Assembly: GCF_020329485.1 (NCBI RefSeq)
Contig: NZ_JAGKJI010000012.1
Location: forward strand, 108,876-172,875
Length of the DNA stretch: 64,000 bases
Origin: Bradyrhizobium cenepequi
Lineage (GTDB): Bacteria > Pseudomonadota > Alphaproteobacteria > Rhizobiales > Xanthobacteraceae
Direction: 5' to 3'
Positions within the stretch are counted from its first letter, which is position 1, and each line of letters begins with the position of its first letter. A program made the position numbers and the translations under genes. Shown here piece by piece: positions 53,112 through 61,930 of this stretch. Under the pieces are notes generated by a model that was not told the origin of the DNA, did no database searches, and saw only the letters and a list, made by a program, of their open reading frames with translations.

Positions 53112-55436
53112 ATGAACATTCTTCCCGGCAATTTGCGTTTCGGTGCGGGCCAGCCGGTCAAGCGTTTGGAAGACCAGAGACTGCTCATTGGGAAGGGACA
53201 GTTCATCGACGACAAGCCCGAAGACGGCGCGTTGTGGCTGCATGTGCTGCGCTCGCCGCATGCACATGCCAGGATCGTCTCGATCGATACCAAGGCGGCC
53301 AGGGAGATGCCGGGCGTCGAGGCGGTCTATACCGGCGCCGATCTCGTGGCCGACAATATCGGCACCATCCCGACGCTTGCGATCTTCAAGCGGCCGGACG
53401 GCTCGCCGATGACGGTTCCGCCGCGCCGCCTGCTCGCGCATGAAGCGGTGCGCTTTGCCGGCGAGCCGGTGGCGGTTGTAGTCGCCACGTCTCGCGTGCT
53501 GGCGCAGACCGCATCCGAAGCGATCGTGGTCGATTACGAGGTGCTGCCCTCGGTGGTCGATCCGGTCGAGGCGATCAAGCCCGGCGCGCCGCTGGTGTGG
53601 CCGGAAGCGCCCGACAACATCGTCGCCGCCATGAGCTATGGCGACGCCGCCAAGGTCGAGGAAGCCTTCGCAAGAGCGGACCACGTGGTCTCGCTCGATC
53701 TCGTCAGCCAGCGCCTGGTGCCGTCGGCGATGGAGCCGCGCTCGACGATTGCCGAGATCGAAAAGAAGACCGGCCGCCTGATCCTGCATGTCCAATCGCA
53801 GACGCCCGGTTCGACCCGCGACGTGCTGGCGGACGCGGTCCTGAAGCGGCCGAAGGAGAGTATCCGCGTGCTGGTCGGCGATATCGGCGGCGGCTTCGGC
53901 CAGAAGACCAACCTCTATCCGGAGGACGGCATTGTCGCCTATGCCGCCACCAAGCTGAACAAGAAGATCCGCTGGCGCGGTGACCGCACCGACGATTTCG
54001 TCGGTGGCACGCATGGCCGCGATCTCACCTCGACCGGCGAGTTCGCGCTCGATGCCAAGGGCCGCGTGCTCGCCTATCGCGTGCGCTCGATCGGCGGCAC
54101 GGGTGCCTATTCGGCCGGCGCGGGCAACATCATTCCGCTGGTGCTGGGGCCGTTCGTGCAGACCGGCGTTTACGATCTGCCGCTGGTGCACTTCGAAGTG
54201 AAGTCGGTGATGACCCACACCGCGCCGGTCGGCGCCTATCGCGGCGCAGGCCGGCCGGAAGCGGTGTTCATCGTCGAGCGTCTGTTCGACGCCGCGGCGC
54301 GCCAGATCGGCATGGATCCGCGCACGATCCGAAAGGTGAACTACATCAAGCCGGCGCAACTGCCCTACACCAACGCGGTCGGCCAGGTCTACGATTCCGG
54401 CGCCTTCGCTCACATGCTCGAGCGCGCCTCCGATCTCGCGGATTGGAACGGCTTTACCGCGCGCAAGAAGGCCGCGAAGAAGAAGAGTCTGCTCTATGGC
54501 CGCGGATTGACCAGCTATATCGAGTGGACCGGCGGCCGCGCGCACACCGAGAAGGTCAGCCTGCATGCGACCGCGGAGGGCCGCATCATCCTGCATTCCG
54601 GCACCATGGCGATGGGGCAGGGGCTGCAAACCACCTACACCCAGATGATCTCGGACACGCTCGGCATTCCCCTCGACAAGATCGACGTCGTCCAGGGCGA
54701 CACCGACCTTGCCACCGGTTTCGGCAGCGTCGGCTCGCGCTCGCTGTTCGTCGGCGGCACGGCCGTGGCGGTCTCGACTAACGACATCATCAACAAGGCG
54801 CGCGAGAAGGCCTCCAACCTGCTCGAGACTTCCGTCGAGGACATCGAGTATCGCGACGGTTTTCTTACCGTCATCGGCACCGACAAGCGCGTCAGCCTGT
54901 TCGAGATCGCCAAGAAGGAAGGTGGCGCGCGACTCTCCGTCGACAGCCAGGGCGAGGTCGACGGGCCGAGCTGGCCGAACGGCACGCACATTTGCGAGGT
55001 CGAGATCGATCCGGAGACCGGCGTCACCCGCGTGGTGCGCTATACCACCGTTGACGACGTCGGCATCGCCGTCAACCCGATGCTGGTGACGGGCCAGATT
55101 CACGGCGGCGTCGCGCAAGGCATCGGGCAGGCGCTCTATGAGGGCGTCGCCTATAGCGAAGAGGGCCAGCTTTTGACCGCGACCTATCAGGATTATTGCG
55201 TGCCCCGCGCGGCCGACATGCCGCCGATTCGGGTCACGCTCGATCCGTCCGCGCCGTGCAAGACCAATCCGCTCGGCGCCAAAGGCTGCGGCGAGTCCGG
55301 TGCGATCGGCGGCCCGCCCTGCATCACCAACGGCGTGATGGACGCGCTGAGTGAGCTCGGCATCACCACGCTCAACACCCCGCTGACGCCGGTAAAGATC
55401 TGGAAAGCGATCCAGGACGCCAAGGCGAAATCTTAA
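53112..55436 (+). CDS. molybdopterin-binding large subunit, xanthine dehydrogenase/CoxL family
   Basis: A 774-residue molybdenum hydroxylase subunit. The N-terminal a/b hammerhead reads GQPVKRLEDQRLLIGKGQFI; cofactor-binding blocks include GDIGGGFGQKTNLYPED, GAYRGAGRPEAVF, the MGQGLQTTYTQMISDTLGIP region and the active-site Glu in GCGESGAIGGPPC. The AYRGAGR loop is the form-II type, so this is not the carbon monoxide dehydrogenase with AYXCSFR; an aldehyde or N-heterocycle is a likelier substrate. The Fe-S and FAD subunits normally co-encoded are absent on both sides, so partners must come from elsewhere. ATG 53112 is preferred (AAGGA seven bases before); TTG 53097 is possible. Confidence 0.92.
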   Translation: MNILPGNLRFGAGQPVKRLEDQRLLIGKGQFIDDKPEDGALWLHVLRSPHAHARIVSIDTKAAREMPGVEAVYTGADLVADNIGTIPTLAIFKRPDGSPMTVPPRRLLAHEAVRFAGEPVAVVVATSRVLAQTASEAIVVDYEVLPSVVDPVEAIKPGAPLVWPEAPDNIVAAMSYGDAAKVEEAFARADHVVSLDLVSQRLVPSAMEPRSTIAEIEKKTGRLILHVQSQTPGSTRDVLADAVLKRPKESIRVLVGDIGGGFGQKTNLYPEDGIVAYAATKLNKKIRWRGDRTDDFVGGTHGRDLTSTGEFALDAKGRVLAYRVRSIGGTGAYSAGAGNIIPLVLGPFVQTGVYDLPLVHFEVKSVMTHTAPVGAYRGAGRPEAVFIVERLFDAAARQIGMDPRTIRKVNYIKPAQLPYTNAVGQVYDSGAFAHMLERASDLADWNGFTARKKAAKKKSLLYGRGLTSYIEWTGGRAHTEKVSLHATAEGRIILHSGTMAMGQGLQTTYTQMISDTLGIPLDKIDVVQGDTDLATGFGSVGSRSLFVGGTAVAVSTNDIINKAREKASNLLETSVEDIEYRDGFLTVIGTDKRVSLFEIAKKEGGARLSVDSQGEVDGPSWPNGTHICEVEIDPETGVTRVVRYTTVDDVGIAVNPMLVTGQIHGGVAQGIGQALYEGVAYSEEGQLLTATYQDYCVPRAADMPPIRVTLDPSAPCKTNPLGAKGCGESGAIGGPPCITNGVMDALSELGITTLNTPLTPVKIWKAIQDAKAKS

Positions 55437-55454
55437 GCTCTGCTCCCTCCCATG

Positions 55455-55560
55455 CGTCATTCCGGGGCGCGCGCAGCGCGAGCCCGGAATCCATCGTGCA
55501 GCAGATGCGAGCGGTGAAATGGATTCCGGGCTCAGCCCTGCGGGCTGCCCCGGAATGACG
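55455..55560. repeat. palindromic intergenic repeat, family 2 (copy 1)
   Basis: It begins CGTCATTCCGGGG and ends with the complement CCCCGGAATGACG; the interior repeats the unit as CCCGGAATCCAT and ATGGATTCCGGG. It lies between the hydroxylase gene and mipZ. A second copy is at 56564 and a decayed one near 58764. Confidence 0.85.
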
Positions 55561-55686
55561 AGGGGCCATTCGTCGCGGGATAAACCGGCAACAAAATCAG
55601 ATCCCCGGACTCTTGCGGGATTCGCGCGAATCAAGCCCAATAGTTGCGCTAAGCGATGACTCAATTGGAACTTGAGAGGCGAAGGC

Positions 55687-56532
55687 ATGTCCGCTCGCGT
55701 AATCGTTATTGGCAATGAGAAGGGTGGGTCGGGGAAATCGACCATCGCCATGCATGTGGCGGTTGCGCTGATCAAGTCGGGCCAAGCGGTCGCCACGATT
55801 GATCTCGACACGAGGCAACGCAGCTTCACTCGCCTGGTCGAGAATCGGCGCGCGTGGGCCAGGCACCTGCAGCGCGACGTCGGCATTCCCGAACACTTCT
55901 GTTTCGGTCAGCTCGCATATCCTTCTGCGGAAGAGGAGGCGGCAGGCTGCAAGGCGCTTGAGGAGACTGTCGAGACACTGGCCGGCCGCTATGATGTCGT
56001 CGTCATCGATACACCGGGCCACGACGACTATTTGTCGCGCATGGCGCATGCACTGGCCGACACCCTGATCACGCCGCTCAACGACAGCTTCGTCGATCTC
56101 GACGTGCTCGGCACCGTCCACCCTGAGACCTTCCACATTACCGGCACCAGCCATTACGCCGACATGGTCGAGGAAGCGCGCGGCCGCCGCCGCGTGGCGC
56201 ATCACGGCGCCATCGACTGGATTGTCTTGCGCAATCGCCTGTCCGCGCTCGGCTCGCGCAACAAGCGCCTGGTCGGCGACGGCCTGCAGCAGCTCTCGCA
56301 TCGGCTGCAGTTCCGCTGCGTGGATGGCCTCGCCGAACGCGTGATCTTCCGCGAATTCTTCCCGCGCGGGCTCACAGCCGTCGACGATCTCGACGAGCTC
56401 ACGCTCGGCGCGCGCCCGACCATGTCGCATGTCTCCGCACGGTTGGAGATGCTGAAACTGATCACGACGATCGGGCTCGGCAACGCTGTGACTGCTGGCG
56501 AAATCGCCGACAGCCGCCAGGCTGTAGCCTGA
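55687..56532 (+). CDS. mipZ: MipZ-like division-plane ATPase
   Basis: A 281-residue ParA/MinD-family ATPase. It has the deviant Walker A (KGGSGKST, residues 12-19) after VIVIGNE, IDLDTRQRSFTRLVENR as switch region, and VVIDTPGHDDYLSRMAHALAD with ADTLITPLNDSFVDLDVLG. The wording matches alphaproteobacterial MipZ, which forms a gradient from the ParB-bound poles and keeps FtsZ rings at midcell. The ATG at 55687 is preceded by a purine-rich tract and gives the standard N terminus. The gene is flanked on both sides by family 2 repeats, which isolate it as a single transcription unit. Confidence 0.93.
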   Translation: MSARVIVIGNEKGGSGKSTIAMHVAVALIKSGQAVATIDLDTRQRSFTRLVENRRAWARHLQRDVGIPEHFCFGQLAYPSAEEEAAGCKALEETVETLAGRYDVVVIDTPGHDDYLSRMAHALADTLITPLNDSFVDLDVLGTVHPETFHITGTSHYADMVEEARGRRRVAHHGAIDWIVLRNRLSALGSRNKRLVGDGLQQLSHRLQFRCVDGLAERVIFREFFPRGLTAVDDLDELTLGARPTMSHVSARLEMLKLITTIGLGNAVTAGEIADSRQAVA

Positions 56533-56563
56533 TTCCAGTTTGACCCAAACCCTCGTCATTCTC

Positions 56564-56672
56564 TCGTCATTCCGGGATGCGCCCTCTTGGGCGCAGGCCC
56601 GGAATCCATCCGGCTGCATGCACCGCGGTGAAATGGATTCCGGGTTCGTGCTACGCACGCCCCGGAATGACG
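56564..56672. repeat. palindromic intergenic repeat, family 2 (copy 2)
   Basis: It starts CGTCATTCCGGG and ends CCCCGGAATGACG with the inner CCCGGAATCCAT / ATGGATTCCGGG pair, as in the copy at 55455; the loops differ. It sits between mipZ and the lemA-like gene. Confidence 0.85.
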
Positions 56673-56739
56673 AAAAATGTGCAGTCGGCCGCGACCGATC
56701 TGGTACTCTGGCGCTGCAAAGCAGACCGGGAGAATTGCG

Positions 56740-57354
56740 ATGCGGAAATTTTGGAGCGTGCTGGCGGCGCTGGCGACATTGAGCCTGACCAATTGCGGCT
56801 ACAACGCGATCCAGACCAACGACGAGCAGGTCAAGTCGAGCTGGTCGGAAGTGGTCAACCAGTATCAGCGCCGCGCCGATCTCGTGCCCAACCTCGTCAA
56901 TACCGTGAAAGGCTTTGCGCAGCAGGAGAAGGACGTGCTGCTCGGCGTCACCAACGCGCGCGCCAAGGTCGGCAGCATCCAGGCGACGCCGGAGGTGCTG
57001 AACGATCCTGCCGCATTCCAGAAGTTCACGCAGGCGCAGGGCGAACTCACCGGCGCGCTGTCGCGGCTTCTGGTCGTCACCGAGAATTATCCGCAGCTCA
57101 AGTCCGATGCGCTGTTCCGTGACCTGGTGTCGCAGCTCGAAGGCACCGAGAACCGCATCACGGTGGCGCGCAACCGCTATATCAAGTCGGTGCAGGACTA
57201 TAATGTCGGCATCCGCACCTTCCCGACCAACCTGACCGCGATGCTGTTCAGCTACAAGGAGAAGCCGAACTTTACGGTCGAGAACGAGAAGGAAATTTCG
57301 GTCGCGCCGAAGGTCGACTTCAACCCGTCGCCATCGCCATCGCCGGCGAAATAG
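56740..57354 (+). CDS. lemA: LemA-family lipoprotein
   Basis: A 204-residue LemA protein: a short hydrophobic start with a lipobox-like SLTNC (Cys19), then the helical LemA core NDEQVKSSWSEVVNQYQRRA, DLVPNLVNTVKGFAQQEKDV, RLLVVTENYPQLKSDALF and QLEGTENRITVARNRYI. The tail is SPSPSP. LemA proteins form a membrane-attached helical bundle of unclear function and often precede TPM-domain (YgcG/Psb32-like) proteins, exactly as here. ATG 56740 has GGGAG upstream and gives the lipoprotein signal. The gene probably forms one operon with the next two. Confidence 0.92.
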   Translation: MRKFWSVLAALATLSLTNCGYNAIQTNDEQVKSSWSEVVNQYQRRADLVPNLVNTVKGFAQQEKDVLLGVTNARAKVGSIQATPEVLNDPAAFQKFTQAQGELTGALSRLLVVTENYPQLKSDALFRDLVSQLEGTENRITVARNRYIKSVQDYNVGIRTFPTNLTAMLFSYKEKPNFTVENEKEISVAPKVDFNPSPSPSPAK

Positions 57355-57376
57355 TCCAACGCGCGATCCGCTTCCG

Positions 57377-58264
57377 ATGAACGCTGCACGCGCCATCCTG
57401 CTTGCGCTGCTGGTGGGCTGGATTTTTCCGGCCTTCGCCGAAATTGCGGTGCCGCCGCTCACCGGCCGCGTTGTCGACGAGACCGGCACGCTGTCGTCGA
57501 GCGAGATCGCCTCGTTGACGCAGACGCTCGAGGACCTTGAGAAACGCAAGGGCAGCCAGATCGCCGTGCTGATCGTGCCGACCACGGGCGAAGAGACCAT
57601 CGAGCAGTTCTCGATCCGCGTCGCTGAAGCCTGGAAGATCGGCCGCAGGAAGATCGATGACGGCGCATTGCTCGTCATCGCCAAGGACGACCGACATCTG
57701 CGCATCGAGGTCGGTTATGGCCTCGAAGGCGTGCTCACGGATGCCACCACAAGGCGCATCATCGACGAGGTCATCGCGCCGAAGTTCAAGTCCGGTGATT
57801 TTGCGGGCGGTGTCGCGGCCGGCGTCAGCCGGATGATCCGCCTGATCGACGGCGAGCAGTTGCCGGCGCCGGAGCCCGAGCATTGGCAGGCGCCTAACGT
57901 CTTCAACCAGATCGATCCGTTCAATCCGTTCGTTATTGTCGGCATCTTCGTGCTGGGCTCGTTTCTGCGTACCATGCTGGGCCGGCTGCTCGGCGCCGCC
58001 GCCACCGGCGGCATCGTCGGCTTTTTCGCCTGGCTGCTTGCGGGTTCATTTGCGGCCGCCGTGCTGCTTGCGATCATCGGTGTCGTCATCACTTTGTTCG
58101 CCGGCAGCTGGGGTTGGGGTGGTCCGGGCGGCTATCGCCGCGGCGGCTGGCCAGGTGGCGGCCATGGCGGCTCCTGGTCCGGCGGCGGCCGCTCGCGCGA
58201 CAGCGGCGGCTTCAGCGGCAGGGGTGGCAGCTTTGGCGGCGGCGGCGCATCGGGGAGCTGGTAG
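57377..58264 (+). CDS. TPM-domain membrane protein (YgcG-like)
   Basis: A 295-residue protein. A signal peptide (LLALLVGWIFPAFAE) precedes a TPM_phosphatase domain (VVDETGTLSSSEIASLTQTL, GSQIAVLIVPTTGEETIEQF, ALLVIAKDDRHLRIEVGYGL), two membrane segments, and a Gly/Ser/Trp-rich C-terminal tail ending SFGGGGASGSW. This is the classic YgcG layout that pairs with LemA. Proposed roles include envelope stress tolerance or membrane-protein assembly; the biochemical activity is unproven. It follows lemA by 22 bases and is one base from the next TPM gene. Confidence 0.92.
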   Translation: MNAARAILLALLVGWIFPAFAEIAVPPLTGRVVDETGTLSSSEIASLTQTLEDLEKRKGSQIAVLIVPTTGEETIEQFSIRVAEAWKIGRRKIDDGALLVIAKDDRHLRIEVGYGLEGVLTDATTRRIIDEVIAPKFKSGDFAGGVAAGVSRMIRLIDGEQLPAPEPEHWQAPNVFNQIDPFNPFVIVGIFVLGSFLRTMLGRLLGAAATGGIVGFFAWLLAGSFAAAVLLAIIGVVITLFAGSWGWGGPGGYRRGGWPGGGHGGSWSGGGRSRDSGGFSGRGGSFGGGGASGSW

Positions 58265-58265
58265 C

Positions 58266-58760
58266 ATGGACATCCGGCGCATCGGCAGGCACCTCATCGA
58301 ACACCGCTGGCGGCTGCGACAGCTGTTTCCGCCGCGCGTGCTCGACGCGATCGAGCAGGCGATCAAGGCCGGCGAAGCCACCCATTCCGGCCAGATCCGC
58401 TTCGTCGTCGAAGGCGCGCTCGACGGCGTGCCCTTGTTGCGCAACCAGCCGGCGCGCGAGCGCGCGCTCGATGTCTTCGCGCATTTGCGTATCTGGGATA
58501 CCGCACACAATAACGGCGTCCTGATCTACCTCTTGCTCGCCGACCGCGACGTCGAGATCGTCGCGGACCGCGGCATCCACGCCAAGGTGGGCGCGGAAGG
58601 TTGGGAGGCGATTTGTCGCACGATGGAAGAAGATTTCCGTGCCGGCCACTTCGAGCAGGGCGTGCTCAAGGGCGTCGAGGCCGTCTCGCGCGAGCTTGCG
58701 AGGCACTTTCCCTCGCAGGGCGGACCGAACGAACTGCCGGACACGCCGGTTGTGATGTAG
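58266..58760 (+). CDS. second TPM-domain protein, cytoplasmic-type
   Basis: A 164-residue protein without signal peptide, carrying a second TPM-type domain: GEATHSGQIRFVVEGALDGV, RALDVFAHLRIWDTAHNNGV, LIYLLLADRDVEIVADRGIH and WEAICRTMEEDFRAGHFEQG. The start overlaps nothing but follows the YgcG-like stop by one base, so it is co-translated. A three-gene LemA-TPM-TPM set is common in proteobacteria. The short hydrophobic content suggests it acts at the inner face of the membrane or in the periplasm via a partner. Confidence 0.88.
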   Translation: MDIRRIGRHLIEHRWRLRQLFPPRVLDAIEQAIKAGEATHSGQIRFVVEGALDGVPLLRNQPARERALDVFAHLRIWDTAHNNGVLIYLLLADRDVEIVADRGIHAKVGAEGWEAICRTMEEDFRAGHFEQGVLKGVEAVSRELARHFPSQGGPNELPDTPVVM

Positions 58761-58763
58761 ACA

Positions 58764-58885
58764 CCCGTCACTCCGGGGCGATGCGAAGCATCGAACTATG
58801 ACGTGCAATTGCACATCAGAGAATCCATCGGGCCGCGGGCGCGGGTGGTAGAATAGATTCCGGACTCGCGCGGCGGCGCGCCGCC
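58764..58885. repeat. decayed family 2 repeat (copy 3)
   Basis: CCCGTCACTCCGGGGCG, GAATCCATCGGG and AGATTCCGGA echo family 2, with substitutions and an inserted ACGTGCAATTGCACAT palindrome. It lies after the TPM pair. Confidence 0.5.
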
Positions 58886-59060
58886 GTCCGGTCATGTCCG
58901 GTTCATCCAGCCTTCCTCAAAAATGACGTCATCTGCCTGACAGTCTGCAGGTCGTGATGGCCCGGAAAGTTCCTTAAATTTCGGTAAGCCCTCCTGCCAG
59001 TAACGATTTCGCAAGCAATAAAAGTTACCAAATCGTCAACCTAATCTGGAGACTTTGAAC

Positions 59061-60089
59061 GTGAGTGAGCAAGAGCCTGCCCCGACCCAAGCTGAAGCCG
59101 GAGCGAGCGGCGCCGGGGCGGCCGCTCCGTCCCCCGCAAGCGAACCCGTGTCGGCGTCCGCGTCTTCAGCCGATATGAAAGCACCGGAGATCGCAGCCAA
59201 CCAGGAAGAGACGTCGCCCAAAGCGGACGCTCCCAAATTCGAGGCGCCCAACTTTGAAGCGCCGAAGTCTGACACTCCCAAGTTCGAGGCGATCAAGGCG
59301 GAAGCGACCAAGGTGGAGCCGACCGGGAGCGAGCCGGCCGCAGCAGAAGCGCCCCGAAGCCCCGGCAAGCTCATGATCATGTCGCCCGGTGACCGCATCT
59401 GGGATGACGAAGGTGTGGCCGCCAACCCCGCCAACGACGAGAAGCCGGCAGCGTCGGGCAAGCGCCGCTTCGCCGCGATGGCGGCGGTCGTCGTGCTCGC
59501 GACCGTGGCCGGCGCCATCGGCGGCGCGCTCGCCACGGCGGGTCTCGGCTTTTACACGAAGCCCGCGACGGCAGCAGCTCCTCCGCCGAAGGACGTCGCG
59601 CTCGAAGCCTCGATCGCGCGCATCGATGCCGATGTCGTCGCGCTGAAGGCCGGGCTCGAGCACGCCTCCAAGACGGGAACGAGCCAGTTCAACAAGACCA
59701 GCGACCGACTCGACAAGCTCGAGAAGGCGCAGGCCGAGCCGGCTGCGAAACTCGCCAAGCTCAGCGAGATTGTCGAGAAGCTGAAGGCCGCTGCAGCCGC
59801 ACCGGCCTCCGTCGCCGCGGCTCAGCCCGCCGCGGCCAGGGATGTGACCGGCAGCGTGACGCCGCCGGCGGCCACAGCGGCTGCAGCGGCTCCAAAGCCC
59901 GAGGTCGGCCGTCTGCCGACCGTGGAAGGCTGGGTGCTGCATGGCGGTGCGTTGATCCAAAGCCGCCGCGGCCTCTACGAGGTCTATGCTGGCGATCCCG
60001 TCCCCGGCCTCGGCCGCGTCGATGCGATCCGCCGCCAGGACGGCCGCTGGGTGGTCGTCACCAGCAAGGGCCTGATCGTCGCGCGCTGA
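59061..60089 (+). CDS. single-pass membrane protein with Ala/Pro/Glu-rich repeats
   Basis: A 342-residue protein of unknown function. The N-terminal third is disordered and acidic, with repeats of the APKFEAPNFEAPKSDTPKFE type; a membrane segment follows (AAVVVLATVAGAIGGALATA, about 140-160). Next is a predicted coiled coil (KTSDRLDKLEKAQAEPAAKL) and a compact C-terminal domain VEGWVLHGGALIQSRRGLYE...WVVVTSKGLIVA. Layout recalls TolA- or GspC/PilP-like linkers with a small periplasmic beta domain, but I cannot assign it. GTG 59061 has GGAG nine bases before it and is preferred over TTG 59055. Similar conserved unknowns occur in Bradyrhizobium genomes. Confidence 0.82.
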   Translation: MSEQEPAPTQAEAGASGAGAAAPSPASEPVSASASSADMKAPEIAANQEETSPKADAPKFEAPNFEAPKSDTPKFEAIKAEATKVEPTGSEPAAAEAPRSPGKLMIMSPGDRIWDDEGVAANPANDEKPAASGKRRFAAMAAVVVLATVAGAIGGALATAGLGFYTKPATAAAPPPKDVALEASIARIDADVVALKAGLEHASKTGTSQFNKTSDRLDKLEKAQAEPAAKLAKLSEIVEKLKAAAAAPASVAAAQPAAARDVTGSVTPPAATAAAAAPKPEVGRLPTVEGWVLHGGALIQSRRGLYEVYAGDPVPGLGRVDAIRRQDGRWVVVTSKGLIVAR

Positions 60090-60134
60090 AGTGCAATGAG
60101 ATGAAATCGAGCAGCATCCACAATGGGTGCTGCG

Positions 60135-60266
60135 CGCCCTTTCCCGCTTCCGGGGAGGGCTGGGGTGGGGCTGCCGCCGCCGGCGAGACCCTTCATGTGG
60201 AGAGAACCCTCACCCGGATCGCATCTGGCGATGCAATCCGACCTCTCCCACAAGCGGGAGAGGTGA
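60135..60266. repeat. palindromic intergenic repeat, family 1 (diverged copy C)
   Basis: GCGCCCTTTCCCGC, GAGAGAACCCTCACCCGGAT and CCTCTCCCACAAGCGGGAGAGG follow the plan of the copies at 49557 and 62118 but with many changes. It lies between two genes of the same direction. Confidence 0.65.
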
Positions 60267-60333
60267 AGCCTCTCACCGCGATGTGAGGCGGCTTTTGACT
60301 TGAATACGCCGCGCCGCACGGTGTTAGTGGGGC

Positions 60334-61899
60334 ATGAGCCGTGTGCTGCGTCTTCTTGTGATCCTGCTCGCCCTGTTGTGTGGCGCCCTGGCGGCGCGTG
60401 CCGCGCAGGATAAGGCGCTGGAACGGGGCACCGCGATCACTGATCCATCAGCGCTCCGTGATCTCGATCGCGGCAGGTTCGGTCTCGGCCGCATGCTGTC
60501 GCCGCAGCGCCCCGCCGATCTTCCGCTCGACGACGCAGAACTGTTCGCGCTGCCGTCGATGGCGCCGATCCGCGCTGCGCTCGATCGTGAGTTCGATCGC
60601 TACGTCGCGAAGCACAAGCAGGAGCTTCCGAACGAATCCATCGGCGTCGGCGACAGCTTCGCTTTCCAGCTGTTCGATCGCGCGCAGCTCTACTCCGCCG
60701 GAACGCGCTTCGTGCTGGCCGGCATCGTCAACCGGATGGACCGCGCCTATGTCTCGCCCGAAAGCTGCGGCGAGATCCGCCTGATCTACCGATCGACGCG
60801 CGTCGATGCGCCCGTGATCGGTGAGAACGCGGTCTCGCAGCGGCTGCCGATGACGCTCAATCTGGTCTTGAGGGCAAAGGGCGAGGGCGCACGCGACCGC
60901 AACGGTGTCGCGATCACCTGCCGCGAGATCGCGCGCCGCTGGCTTGCGGTCGGCGACGTCTCCTCGGCGGGCGAGGGCGCACTTGAAAAGCTCACCGGCA
61001 AGGATGGCCCGCTCGATTTGATCGGCTACCAGAATATCGAGCAGATCGAGACCAACCTGCAGATCGCCCACGTGCCGAAGTCGCCAACGCGCGATTTCCG
61101 CACCGACTATCTCCTTAAGGTGTTCAACTTCAACCACGACACCGGGCGTTTTGAGGAAGCGCCGCTGGAAAACCAGATCGACCGCGATCGCATCCTGGCC
61201 GATGAGGACCTGAAGCGCGAGTTCAAGAGCTGGCTGCTCGATCCCAGGCATTTCGCCGAGCTCGATCGCGGCACGATCCTGATCCCGGACAAATTCCTCG
61301 CCAGAGCTGCGATCGCACCGACACCGGTCGGCTTCGACCTGTCGGACCTGCAGCCCGAATATGGGATGATGCGGGATGAAAGCAGCGTGGCTGCATTCGA
61401 TGACAACGACGTCGTCGGTGCGTTGAAGAAGGCGGCGGAAGACGGCATCAGGCTGCAGAACATCCGCTCGGTCGCCGGCTTCGAGCGCAGGCTGAACGAT
61501 ATCACCTGTGCCGGCTGCCATCAGAGCCGTGGCATCGGCGGGTTCCATTTCCCCGGCGTCGACTGGATGGCGGCCAAGCCGTCGAATACGACCGTGGTGC
61601 CGGCCTCGCCGCATTTCGTCGGCGACCAGGTCCGCCGCCGCGACATCCTCGCCGCGTTCGCCCGCGGCGCGCAGCCGGATTTGTCCCGCGGTTTCTCCAA
61701 TCGCCCGCAGCTACGCAGCAGCACAGAGCTCGCCGGCACCGAGTATGAGGACGGCTGGGGCGCCCATTGCTATCAGCAAAGCGCAAAAGCCGCGGACAAC
61801 GACCGCAGTTTCCGCAGCTGGACCTGCGCCGAGGGTCTCGCCTGCCAGGCCGCCGGCAAAACTTCGCGGATGGGCATGTGCTTCATCAAAAGCCCGTAA
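60334..61899 (+). CDS. secreted protein with a single CxxCH haem-binding motif
   Basis: A 521-residue exported protein with signal peptide (LLVILLALLCGALAARAAQ). Most of it is not a family I recognise; it includes FVLAGIVNRMDRAYVSPESC, EIRLIYRSTR, LKVFNFNHDTGRFEEAPLEN and LLDPRHFAELDRGTILIPDK. Near residue 390 it carries NDITCAGCHQSRGIGGFHFP, a c-type haem site, and the C-terminal part has further Cys (GAHCYQQS, WTCAEGLACQ, GMCFI) that may pair. It could be a periplasmic redox enzyme or electron-transfer protein. No cytochrome maturation or partner oxidoreductase gene is adjacent, and only a 53-residue membrane protein gene follows. Confidence 0.8.
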   Translation: MSRVLRLLVILLALLCGALAARAAQDKALERGTAITDPSALRDLDRGRFGLGRMLSPQRPADLPLDDAELFALPSMAPIRAALDREFDRYVAKHKQELPNESIGVGDSFAFQLFDRAQLYSAGTRFVLAGIVNRMDRAYVSPESCGEIRLIYRSTRVDAPVIGENAVSQRLPMTLNLVLRAKGEGARDRNGVAITCREIARRWLAVGDVSSAGEGALEKLTGKDGPLDLIGYQNIEQIETNLQIAHVPKSPTRDFRTDYLLKVFNFNHDTGRFEEAPLENQIDRDRILADEDLKREFKSWLLDPRHFAELDRGTILIPDKFLARAAIAPTPVGFDLSDLQPEYGMMRDESSVAAFDDNDVVGALKKAAEDGIRLQNIRSVAGFERRLNDITCAGCHQSRGIGGFHFPGVDWMAAKPSNTTVVPASPHFVGDQVRRRDILAAFARGAQPDLSRGFSNRPQLRSSTELAGTEYEDGWGAHCYQQSAKAADNDRSFRSWTCAEGLACQAAGKTSRMGMCFIKSP

Positions 61900-61930
61900 A
61901 CCATGGTATGCTGTTCATCGGAGGCTGCCC

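Noticed and set aside
53004..55886. A 960-codon minus-strand frame opposite the molybdopterin hydroxylase
   Set aside because: Antisense to a gene with strong motifs; its translation shows no recognisable domain.
55597..57705. A 702-codon minus-strand frame opposite mipZ and lemA
   Set aside because: It spans two genes and repeats on the other strand and has biased Arg/Ser composition with no domain.
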